Assembly: GCA_018714725.1 (NCBI GenBank) | Contig: DVMZ01000174.1 | Coordinates: 1 to 8,821 of the forward strand | Length of the DNA stretch: 8,821 nt | Direction of reading: 5' to 3' | DNA from: Candidatus Scatosoma pullistercoris | Lineage (GTDB): Bacteria > Bacillota > Clostridia > Christensenellales > Borkfalkiaceae | Shown: positions 1 through 6,239 of the stretch, in pieces | Layout: each line of letters opens with the position of its first letter | How positions within the stretch are numbered: position 1 is the first letter of the stretch | Program-made: the position numbers and the translations under genes | The notes under the pieces: generated by a model | Told to the model about the DNA's origin: nothing | Seen by the model: only the letters and a program-made list of their open reading frames with translations | The model's database searches: none

Positions 1-1486
1 GGAAACTGACGTTGTTGAGCTCGATCCCGCCCGAAAGGCGCTCGATTACGCGCTTGCCCTCCGAAATTTCCGGACGGGCGTCCAGAATGGGCTTGATCAT
101 TTCCAGCACGGGTTTTATGTTTGCGATCGTCAGCGCGATGCCCGCCAGGGACATAAACGCGCCCGAAACCATGCCGTACGCGGTATTGAACGCATAATAG
201 TCGGCAACGGTAATGCCGCTCGTGACCGCGAAATAGTACATCGCGATCGTTCCGGCCAAAGAGATTGCCGTGGTGATCACGCCGTTGAATTTCAGAAAAG
301 CGGGCGGATTATATTGCAAACGCGCCGACGCGGCAAACTGCTTTCCCCACTTTGCGAAAGCGCGCTTCTCCGCTCCCGCCAGTTTGATCTTCTGTACTCC
401 CGAAATGAGCGCATAGGTAAGACCGCTCTCCTCCGCGCCGAGTTTCATCTGCTGCCTGCTTACCCGCAATTGCGCGAACGTCGTGACGACGGAAACGACG
501 ATAGTCGCCGCGATCACCAAAAGAGCGGGCACCACCAGCGCGGGCGCATAGGCAAAAATCTGCCCGATGTACACCAGCGAAAACACCGACGTCAGTCCCG
601 TGGAAAGCACGGCGGAAATGAGCATGTTGCAGAGCGATTGCACGCACCCCGCGCGCGAGGAAAGGTCGCCTGCGCTGTACCCTTTGAAAAAATCGGCGGG
701 AAGGGACAAAATGCGCATCATCGTCGCCGCCTGCACGGATAAACCCATTTTGGTATTGATACGGGCCATCAGAAGGGATTTCACGCCGCCGATCAGGATC
801 GAACTGAAAGACACGCAGATCATGAAAACGGCGATCGCCGACAGGAGCTGCAGACTGCCGCTCGCCAAAACGGCGGAAAAGAGCAGGTTCGTCAGTTTGG
901 GGGTGAAAAGCCCCACCAGCGTGACCGCCAGCGTCGCCAAAGCCGCCAGCGCAAAATCGGTGACCGACAGCGATTTCACTATATGTACCGCCAGGTCTTT
1001 CATCCCGATCTTTTTGAGCGGGAAGGAAGCGTAAAAGGCAATCGCCTCCGCTTCAAAAAGTTCCTGCGTTTTTCTGCCGACGCGCACCCTTTTGCCCTTT
1101 TCCCCGTCAAAATAAGTGTATCCCGCAAAGCCGGACGGAATCAGGGCCACGGCGGACCCGTCCGATTTCTTTACGGCGAGCATCGCGCCGACGGCATCTT
1201 TATACCAGCCCTTTTCCAGCCTGACCGTGCGGCGCATGATTCCGTGCGGGCGCAGAAGGTATTCCAGACGCTCGTTGATATCCTTCACCGAATCCGGCAC
1301 CTCGCACGGCTTGACGCGGTAATAGCGTAAAATCTCGTCGACGGCGTTTTTCGTCTTTTGCTCGCCGCTGTTGAGCGCCGAGAGCTTCTCTCCCGTCACG
1401 GCGCCCGCAATGCCCGCAAAAGCCTCGGCAAACAGTTCGTCGTCGTTCTGTTTTCTCTGTTTTATCTGTTCGTCAAACCATCCCAT
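1..1486 (-). CDS. NHLM-type peptide-export ABC transporter, peptidase-less subunit (3' end cut by window)
   Basis: This is the membrane part of a second ABC exporter, probable partner of the peptidase-ABC protein encoded just upstream. The frame starts at ATG 1486-1484 and stays open to the window edge, giving 495 residues that end in GGIELNNVSF, the strand just before Walker A. The nucleotide-binding domain therefore lies outside the window. Residues 1-150 form a soluble domain with no C39 Cys/His pair. Its WYKDAVG / LAVKKSDG / VALIPSGF pattern is typical of the NHLM bacteriocin ABC ATP-binding family (TIGR03797 type, about 690 residues). Residues about 170-465 are the exporter membrane domain, with an ABC-typical LISGVQKIKLAGAE segment at 360-373. 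A GAGGAG ribosome site (1492-1497) overlaps the previous gene's TGA stop, leaving 9 bases between stop and start. The family is recalled from sequence pattern, without a search. Confidence is high for ABC exporter and good for the NHLM subtype. Confidence 0.88.
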   Translation of the reverse strand, partial: MGWFDEQIKQRKQNDDELFAEAFAGIAGAVTGEKLSALNSGEQKTKNAVDEILRYYRVKPCEVPDSVKDINERLEYLLRPHGIMRRTVRLEKGWYKDAVGAMLAVKKSDGSAVALIPSGFAGYTYFDGEKGKRVRVGRKTQELFEAEAIAFYASFPLKKIGMKDLAVHIVKSLSVTDFALAALATLAVTLVGLFTPKLTNLLFSAVLASGSLQLLSAIAVFMICVSFSSILIGGVKSLLMARINTKMGLSVQAATMMRILSLPADFFKGYSAGDLSSRAGCVQSLCNMLISAVLSTGLTSVFSLVYIGQIFAYAPALVVPALLVIAATIVVSVVTTFAQLRVSRQQMKLGAEESGLTYALISGVQKIKLAGAEKRAFAKWGKQFAASARLQYNPPAFLKFNGVITTAISLAGTIAMYYFAVTSGITVADYYAFNTAYGMVSGAFMSLAGIALTIANIKPVLEMIKPILDARPEISEGKRVIERLSGGIELNNVSF

Positions 1487-1495
1487 ACGCTCTCC

Positions 1496-3679
1496 TCAAT
1501 CGTTGGAAACGAGTTTTGTATATGCGCCGCCCAAAGCATACAGCTGCTCGTGCGTCCCGCGTTCCACGACTTTGCCGTTGTCCATCACGATGATCTCGTC
1601 GCAGTCCCGCACGGTGGAAAGTCTGTGCGCCACGACAATGCAGGTGATGCCCCTTTCTTTGATCGAATTTACGACTTCGTATTCCGTTTTTGCGTCCAGA
1701 GCGCTCGTCGCTTCGTCCATGATGATGATGGTCGGATCCTGCGCCAGAACGCGCGCGATCTCCATGCGCTGGCGCTGTCCGCCCGAAAAATCCTTGCCGC
1801 CTTCCGTGATTTTATATTGGTATCCGCCCTCGCGCTGCATGATGTCCTCGTGCAATTTCGCGTCGCGCGCCGCCATGATCATCTCGAAATCCTCTATGGA
1901 CGAATCCCACATCTTGATATTGTTGGCGATGGTATCCTCAAACAGGATGATATCCTGGTCGACGACCGCCAGAGAACCCGTAAAAACGCTTCGGTCGATG
2001 GCGGAGATCGGCTTTCCGTCGAACAAAATCTCCCCGCTCCAGGGCTTATACAGGCCGGAAATCAGTTTGGACAGCGTGGATTTTCCGCAACCGGAGGGGC
2101 CCACAAACGCCACGCGGCTGCCCGGCTTTAACGTCAGATTGAAATTTTCGATGAGCGGCGCCGCAAGTCTGGAATATCCGAACGTCACGTTTTTCATTTC
2201 CAGCAGCCCGGTCAGTTTGTCGTATTCGACGTCTTCCTGCCCCTCCGGAAATTCGACGTCCGCAGGATACTCCATCACGTCCTCCACCCGTTCCATTTCC
2301 GTGCGCATCTCCTGCAAGGTCTGCCCGGCGGAAATAAGTTGTTCGGCCGGAGCGAGAAAGGACTCCAGAAATCCTTGAAAGGCCATGATCATGCCGACCG
2401 TAAACTCTCCCTGCATGGTCAGCCATACCCCGATGATCAGGACGGCCGTACCGGAAAGCTCCGAAACGAAAGACGGGATCAGCCCGAGATATTGATTGAG
2501 CCGGGAAAATTTCACCTTTTGCGTATTGACGCTCGCCTGATACCCGGCCCACTTTTCAAAGTAACCGTTTTCGGCGCCGCTCGCCTTGATCGTTTCAATC
2601 ATCTCGATGCCCGCGACCGACGCGCCCGCAAGTTTGCCCGCGTCGCGCATCTGCACGCGGGTGATATTGATGCGTTTTTTGGAAATCAGCCGCGCCACGA
2701 TCATATTGACGAAAATGGAACCGATCCCCACAAGCGTCAGAATCCAGCTGTACCGCAACATGACGACGAGATAAAACACCATCATGATCGTATTCAGCGC
2801 AAGCGGGGCAAACGTGTTCACGAGATTGCCGGCAATGCTCGCGTTTGAATCTTCCCGCTGCTGAATGTCTCCCGCCATGCGCTGGGAAAAGAACTCCATC
2901 GGCATGCGCAGAACTTTCCACATGAAGGACGCGCTGCCCGTCACCGACATTTTTCCGTTGATCCGCATCGACCATACCGCCTGGATCCACGCCATAATCA
3001 GCTGTACGACAGCCATCAGAACGAGCGCGCCCAGAAACGGGTATAGCCAGTCGGGATTTTCCGCCGTCAGAAGCCGATCCAAAAAAATGCGCGAAAAAGC
3101 CGGCTGGATGATGCCGATCAGAGAGGTGATCACCGTCGTGAGTATGACAAACGCGACCGCTGCCCCCGCTCCGATCAGGCGCTTTTTCGCAAAGGCGAGC
3201 ATGCTTTTGGGTTTTCCGCCCGGCTGAAAATCTTCGCCCGGCTCGAACATCAAACAGATGCCCGTAAACGATTCGTCGAACGTCTCCATCGAAACGGCAT
3301 AGTTGCCCTTCGCGGGATCGTTCAGGTAAGCCTTATTGCCCTTAAAACCGTTCAGAACCAGGAAATGATTGAAATTCCAGTGTATGATGCAGGGGAACTT
3401 TCCGTTCTTTTTCAGATCTTCCGGTTCATAGCGGTATCCCTTGGCCACCAGCCCGTAACTGCGCGCCGCTTTTAACACGTTTTTTGCGTTTGAACCGTCC
3501 CGCGAAACGCCGCAATCGGCGCGAACCTGTTCCAACGGCACCCATTTCCCGTAATACGCCAGGATCATCGTCAGCGAGGCGGCGCCGCATTCCAGCGCTT
3601 CCATCTGCATGACGACAGGTACTTTCGCCGCTCCTTTGGTCAGCGGCGACTTGATTTTTATCTTCTTTTTCGTATCCAT
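1496..3679 (-). CDS. NHLM-type C39 peptidase / ABC transporter (leader-cleaving peptide exporter)
   Basis: A 727-residue inner-membrane exporter that should cleave the leader from a precursor peptide and export the core. Residues 18-145 are a C39 peptidase: oxyanion Gln25, nucleophile Cys31 in MEALECGAASL, His105 in NFNHFLVL, and Asp121 in YLNDPAKG, so the catalytic set is complete. Residues about 165-470 are the exporter membrane domain. The nucleotide-binding domain is intact: Walker A GPSGCGKST at 527-535, Q-loop Gln575, signature SGGQ at 632-635, Walker B with Glu656 in IIIMDEATSALD, and switch His685. Size and layout fit the NHLM peptidase/ATP-binding family (TIGR03796 type). The ATG at 3679 is preceded by GAGG (3687-3690) with a 7-base spacer, and that site overlaps the adaptor gene's stop. 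The next gene is the peptidase-less ABC protein, so a heteromeric exporter is likely. A generic lantibiotic or double-glycine bacteriocin exporter is the alternative. Confidence 0.95.
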   Translation of the reverse strand: MDTKKKIKIKSPLTKGAAKVPVVMQMEALECGAASLTMILAYYGKWVPLEQVRADCGVSRDGSNAKNVLKAARSYGLVAKGYRYEPEDLKKNGKFPCIIHWNFNHFLVLNGFKGNKAYLNDPAKGNYAVSMETFDESFTGICLMFEPGEDFQPGGKPKSMLAFAKKRLIGAGAAVAFVILTTVITSLIGIIQPAFSRIFLDRLLTAENPDWLYPFLGALVLMAVVQLIMAWIQAVWSMRINGKMSVTGSASFMWKVLRMPMEFFSQRMAGDIQQREDSNASIAGNLVNTFAPLALNTIMMVFYLVVMLRYSWILTLVGIGSIFVNMIVARLISKKRINITRVQMRDAGKLAGASVAGIEMIETIKASGAENGYFEKWAGYQASVNTQKVKFSRLNQYLGLIPSFVSELSGTAVLIIGVWLTMQGEFTVGMIMAFQGFLESFLAPAEQLISAGQTLQEMRTEMERVEDVMEYPADVEFPEGQEDVEYDKLTGLLEMKNVTFGYSRLAAPLIENFNLTLKPGSRVAFVGPSGCGKSTLSKLISGLYKPWSGEILFDGKPISAIDRSVFTGSLAVVDQDIILFEDTIANNIKMWDSSIEDFEMIMAARDAKLHEDIMQREGGYQYKITEGGKDFSGGQRQRMEIARVLAQDPTIIIMDEATSALDAKTEYEVVNSIKERGITCIVVAHRLSTVRDCDEIIVMDNGKVVERGTHEQLYALGGAYTKLVSND

Positions 3680-3688
3680 TGCACAGCC

Positions 3689-4168
3689 TCAATTAAAGAC
3701 GAACGACAGGGGCGAAACGCTGTCCACAACGATCTCCGCGCCGTATACGCCGTCCGCCAGCGCGCCGTCCAAAACGACTTCGTACACCCACTCCCCCACC
3801 TGCAGGCCGCCGACATACAGGAGATATTCGCTGAATTTACCGCCCTGTTCCACCGCGACGGGAGCCGCGGACACGCTTTGCACCGTAAACTCGTTTTCAC
3901 CGATCCGCACGGTCATGCCGCCTTCCACTTTTTCCGCATCCGCCTCTTTCACATAACAGACGACCGAGCCGCTTTCGGCAAGAGCGGCCGCACTCACCTT
4001 GGTTTCCAGTCTGCCCAGTACGCCCCACACGCAGACGCCCGCAAGCAGGATTATGATCGCCGCAAGCGTCATCCAGACGGACGGATTGGATATGCGTATG
4101 TAATCGTTTAACTGTTCGGGGGAAGATACCTTTTCGACGCTCTTTTTGCGAAAAATCTGTTTCTCCAT
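3689..4168 (-). CDS. Short HlyD-like NHLM secretion adaptor
   Basis: A 159-residue single-pass membrane protein, probably the accessory adaptor of the two ABC proteins that follow. The N-terminus (QIFRKKSVEKVSSPEQLNDY) is the characteristic cytoplasmic segment of NHLM secretion proteins (TIGR03794 type). One hydrophobic helix lies at about 32-52. After it come a lipoyl-like strand set (residues 60-90, ending EGGMTVRIG) and a C-terminal beta segment with YGAEIVVDSVSPLSFVFN. Classical HlyD-type adaptors and the long NHLM form are around 400 residues and carry a coiled-coil hairpin. None is visible here, so the protein is reduced to anchor plus barrel. The ATG at 4168 has AGGAG at 4176-4180 with 7-base spacing, and the gap to the HATPase gene is 18 bases. 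Reading frame, RBS and ending are all clean, so this looks like a compact form, not a truncation. The exact export role is inferred from context. Confidence 0.85.
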   Translation of the reverse strand: MEKQIFRKKSVEKVSSPEQLNDYIRISNPSVWMTLAAIIILLAGVCVWGVLGRLETKVSAAALAESGSVVCYVKEADAEKVEGGMTVRIGENEFTVQSVSAAPVAVEQGGKFSEYLLYVGGLQVGEWVYEVVLDGALADGVYGAEIVVDSVSPLSFVFN

Positions 4169-4186
4169 GCTTTTTCTCCTTTCTCT

Positions 4187-4591
4187 TCAAATTCGTTTTT
4201 TGATGCGAAGAATATTTTGTCCGTCCCTGTATTCATAGGAAATATCGTCCATGCTCTTTTTGACCATGTACACGCCCAGCCCGCCGATTCCCCGCTCTTC
4301 CGCCGACAGCGTAATATCGGGATCCTCTTTTCCGAGCGGATCGTAAGGCACGCCGTTGTCGATAAACGTAATGATGACGCACGGTTCTTCATCGACTTCC
4401 ACGCGCACGGTCGCAGGCCCGACGTCCGGATCGTAGGCATAATGCGCAATATTTCCGAACAGTTCGTCGATGGCAATGTCGATCTGCATCTGAATTTTCG
4501 GCGGACAGCCCGACTGTTCCAGCTGCGCGTTGACGAACTCCGTAACGGTTGCTATGTTTTCCACCGTCGCGTCTACGGTCAGTTCTTTCAT
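4187..4591 (-). CDS. RsbW/BtrW-like anti-sigma-type serine kinase (HATPase_c_2)
   Basis: A 134-residue soluble GHKL ATPase with no histidine-kinase dimerisation domain. This is the architecture of switch-protein kinases such as RsbW, SpoIIAB and BtrW. Those phosphorylate a Ser/Thr on a STAS-domain antagonist and may hold a sigma factor or other partner. The ATP site is complete: N-box IDELFGNIAHYAY with Glu43 and Asn47, G1 box DNGVPYDP with Asp78, and G2 box GIGGLG at 101-106. The start ATG at 4591 overlaps the phosphatase stop as ATGA. It is served by a strong AGGAGG (4599-4604) seven bases upstream, so translation is coupled to the phosphatase but could also begin independently. Being co-transcribed with a SpoIIE-type PP2C supports a partner-switching pair. 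The target STAS protein is not in the window. Whether it binds a sigma factor or directly modulates export is unknown. Confidence 0.93.
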   Translation of the reverse strand: MKELTVDATVENIATVTEFVNAQLEQSGCPPKIQMQIDIAIDELFGNIAHYAYDPDVGPATVRVEVDEEPCVIITFIDNGVPYDPLGKEDPDITLSAEERGIGGLGVYMVKKSMDDISYEYRDGQNILRIKKRI

Positions 4592-5838
4592 TGTTCCTCC
4601 TCCTTTATGCCCGGCGTCTTTTGTCTGAACTCCAGGCAGAGCATGGTAATATCGTCAAACTGCGGCGCGTCCTTCACAAACGCATCGATATCCCGTTTGA
4701 CCGCTTCGCAAATTTCCTGCGGCGTATCCGCGCCGTGCGCGCAAAGCACCCTTTCCAGCCTTTCCATACCGTACAGCCCGTTTCCGGCGTCCGTCGCCTC
4801 CGTCACGCCGTCCGTATATTCAAACAGCTTATCCCCTTCGTTCAGTTGCAGTACGCCGGCGCGGTAACGCATTTCCTCCATGCCCGCCAGAACGAAGCCG
4901 GGGCGTATTTTTTCGGCGCGGAAAGTATTTTTCCGACCGATAAACGGCATTTCGTGTCCCGCGTTCACGAAGCGGAATTCCCCCGTCCCGAGATCGAGAA
5001 CGCCCTCGAACGCCGTTATGAACAGTCCTTCGCTGTTGCTCTCGCACAACAGCCGGTTGACTTCCCCGAACACTTCGCCGAGATCCCTGCCCGGCGTCGT
5101 ATGATCTTTGATGAGCGTTTTCCCGATGACCATAAACAGCGCGGCGGGTACCCCTTTCCCCGAAACGTCCGCCATTACAATGGCCAGATGACGCTCGTCC
5201 ACCATAAAGAAATCGTAAAAGTCGCCGCCTACTTCCTTGGCAGGCGTCATCGTCGCATAGATATCGAACTCCCTGCGCTCGGGGAAAGCGGGGAAAATGC
5301 AGGGAAGCATGGAAGACTGAATGTGACGCGCGACGTCCAGTTCCGCGCCGATCCGCTCTTTTTCCGCCGTCACTTCTCTGAGATTGTTTACATATTCCCG
5401 AATGTTCAGTTCCATTCTTTTCAACGAGTCGCACAAGAGCCGCAGTTCGTCTCGCGAACGCACGGACAGCGTTGCGATGGACGACGAAAACTCCCCGTCC
5501 CGGCCGCCGGATACAAATTCGGCGGCAGCGCCCGACATCCTCTTGATCGGACGGACAAAAACGTAATTGAACAGAACATAGTACAGCACGGCAAATACGG
5601 CCGTGACGCCCGCCAGTATGAGCAGGGTGCTGAGCAGATAATTCTGCCTGTCGCGAACCACGCTGTCCATCGATATATCCGCGCACACATAGCCGAGCAA
5701 TTCCCCGCTTTCGCTCTTGTACGGATAGGAAATGCTGATGATCCAGCCGTACTCCTCGTCCGAAATGACGGCGGGCACCCTGTTCCCCGCCACCAGGTCT
5801 CCGACGATGGAATCGAAACTCCCTTCGTAATATTCCAT
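4588..5838 (-). CDS. Catalytic half of the split phosphatase, as literally readable
   Basis: The frame opening at ATG 5838 gives 416 residues: the distal part of the sensor domain, a membrane helix (about 68-94), a HAMP-like linker, a coil ending DVARHIQSSMLP, and the full PP2C/SpoIIE domain. The coding pattern continues upstream of this ATG in the same frame (LSTEEGSYFLFDTDE at 5913-5869), so the ATG is an internal methionine. No Shine-Dalgarno sequence precedes it. It becomes a gene only if translation re-initiates here or the frameshift is an error. Confidence 0.6.
   Translation of the reverse strand: MEYYEGSFDSIVGDLVAGNRVPAVISDEEYGWIISISYPYKSESGELLGYVCADISMDSVVRDRQNYLLSTLLILAGVTAVFAVLYYVLFNYVFVRPIKRMSGAAAEFVSGGRDGEFSSSIATLSVRSRDELRLLCDSLKRMELNIREYVNNLREVTAEKERIGAELDVARHIQSSMLPCIFPAFPERREFDIYATMTPAKEVGGDFYDFFMVDERHLAIVMADVSGKGVPAALFMVIGKTLIKDHTTPGRDLGEVFGEVNRLLCESNSEGLFITAFEGVLDLGTGEFRFVNAGHEMPFIGRKNTFRAEKIRPGFVLAGMEEMRYRAGVLQLNEGDKLFEYTDGVTEATDAGNGLYGMERLERVLCAHGADTPQEICEAVKRDIDAFVKDAPQFDDITMLCLEFRQKTPGIKEEEQ
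4595..4606 (-). promoter_or_regulatory. Strong ribosome binding site for the kinase, inside the phosphatase gene's end
   Basis: The coding strand reads AAAGGAGGAGGAA seven bases before the kinase ATG, with two overlapping AGGAGG matches. The same bases encode the phosphatase's last residues, KEEEQ. That acidic tail, beyond the last PP2C strand, may exist mainly because of the ribosome site. It should let the kinase be made well even if phosphatase translation fails upstream. Confidence 0.8.
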
Positions 5839-6227
5839 AAAAAAGCCGTACGGACAGGCTTCCTCCGATTCGTCGGTATCGAACAGAAAGTAAGAACCCT
5901 CTTCGGTGGATAAATCATGTACAGGTACAGTACGTCGTTGCTGTTTTTGATGTCTTTCAGTAACGAGAGGACGTCCTGATACTCCTGCGTCTGCATGACG
6001 CTTTCCTCCCCGTCAAAAACATCTTCCTTGAACGCGCGCATTTGCTCTTCGTCCATCAGGGCTATCGCCGTCCGCGCGACGTTATTGCCGAGCGTTTCGT
6101 AATGCTCGTTCATGGCATTCCGGTAAGTAAAATAGCTCACGCATACGATTATGGTGCTTAAAACCAGCACCAGAAAAACGATGGCAAGAACCAGTTTCAA
6201 CCGCAATGAAATCATTCTCTGTTTCAT
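5421..6227 (-). CDS. Sensor half of the split phosphatase, as literally readable
   Basis: The open frame from ATG 6227 runs 268 codons, but only about the first 105 residues (to MI at 5915-5913) look like real protein: basic start, one membrane helix, then a helical extracytoplasmic segment ending NSNDVLYLYM. The remaining roughly 163 residues are the phosphatase gene read out of frame, rich in Arg, Cys and Ser with no domain pattern. If the frameshift is genuine, the cell would make a membrane stub without catalytic activity. Confidence 0.6.
   Translation of the reverse strand: MKQRMISLRLKLVLAIVFLVLVLSTIIVCVSYFTYRNAMNEHYETLGNNVARTAIALMDEEQMRAFKEDVFDGEESVMQTQEYQDVLSLLKDIKNSNDVLYLYMIYPPKRVLTFCSIPTNRRKPVRTAFLWNITKGVSIPSSETWWRGTGCPPSFRTRSTAGSSAFPIRTRAKAGNCSAMCARIYRWTAWFATGRIICSAPCSYWRASRPYLPCCTMFCSITFLSVRSRGCRALPPNLYPAAGTGSFRRPSQRCPCVRETNCGSCATR
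5907..5919 (-). other. Frameshift site in the sensor phosphatase gene
   Basis: In the coding strand the natural reading is lost at ATG-ATT-TAT. The upstream frame gives VLYLYMI and then turns to nonsense (YPPKRV). The other frame becomes sensible from TTA at 5913-5911 (LSTEEGSYF). One additional T in the TTT run would give ATG ATT TTA TCC ACC and a continuous protein, so a one-base loss is the simplest account. The junction is placed within about a dozen bases by where each frame stops looking like protein. Confidence 0.8.
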
Positions 6228-6239
6228 AAATCTTCCCTC

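Larger units (their letters stand above)
4588..6227 (-). pseudogene. Membrane sensor-HAMP-SpoIIE/RsbU PP2C phosphatase, split by a frameshift
   Basis: Two frames together encode one protein of about 546 residues. Restoring one base near 5913 joins them. The merged protein has a membrane helix (about 10-32), an extracytoplasmic sensor of about 165 residues resembling a Cache-type fold, a second helix (about 198-224), a HAMP-like linker and coil (about 225-300), and a PP2C/SpoIIE phosphatase (about 300-533). Phosphatase metal-site motifs are intact in merged numbering: GGDFYD 334-339, DVSGKG 354-359, TDG 472-474 and FDDIT 524-528. Such proteins dephosphorylate STAS antagonists in response to a signal. 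The start at 6227 has GAGGGA (6234-6239) and lies 12 bases after the MATE gene; the stop overlaps the downstream kinase start. As written, the sensor half ends out of frame and the catalytic half has no convincing own start. This may be a real mutation or a base-calling error. Domain calls are strong; the status as pseudogene is uncertain. Confidence 0.85.

Noticed and set aside
1371..2378. 335-codon plus-strand open frame opposite the peptidase-ABC gene
   Set aside because: Low-complexity Ser/Arg/Met composition and full overlap with an intact ABC nucleotide-binding domain; a shadow frame.
4187..4591. Histidine-kinase fragment as identity of the stand-alone HATPase
   Set aside because: No HisKA domain or phospho-His; length and N-box pattern fit RsbW/BtrW, and the neighbour is a PP2C, not a response regulator.
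5836..5838. ATG as a genuine start of a separate phosphatase gene
   Set aside because: The protein-like frame continues upstream to about 5913, and no ribosome site precedes the ATG.
4549..5913. 454-codon open frame on the plus strand, opposite the phosphatase and kinase
   Set aside because: It is antisense to strongly recognisable SpoIIE and RsbW proteins, is rich in Arg, His and Phe without any domain pattern, and results from GC-rich codon bias of the real strand.
5907..5919. Programmed ribosomal frameshifting in the phosphatase gene
   Set aside because: No X-XXY-YYZ slippery heptamer in the zero frame; re-pairing of the Ile tRNA after a -1 slip would mismatch. Mutation or base-calling error is simpler.
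1487..6239. Internal terminators or promoters between the genes
   Set aside because: Intergenic gaps are only 9 to 18 bases and are filled by ribosome binding sites; no hairpin with a T-run was seen.
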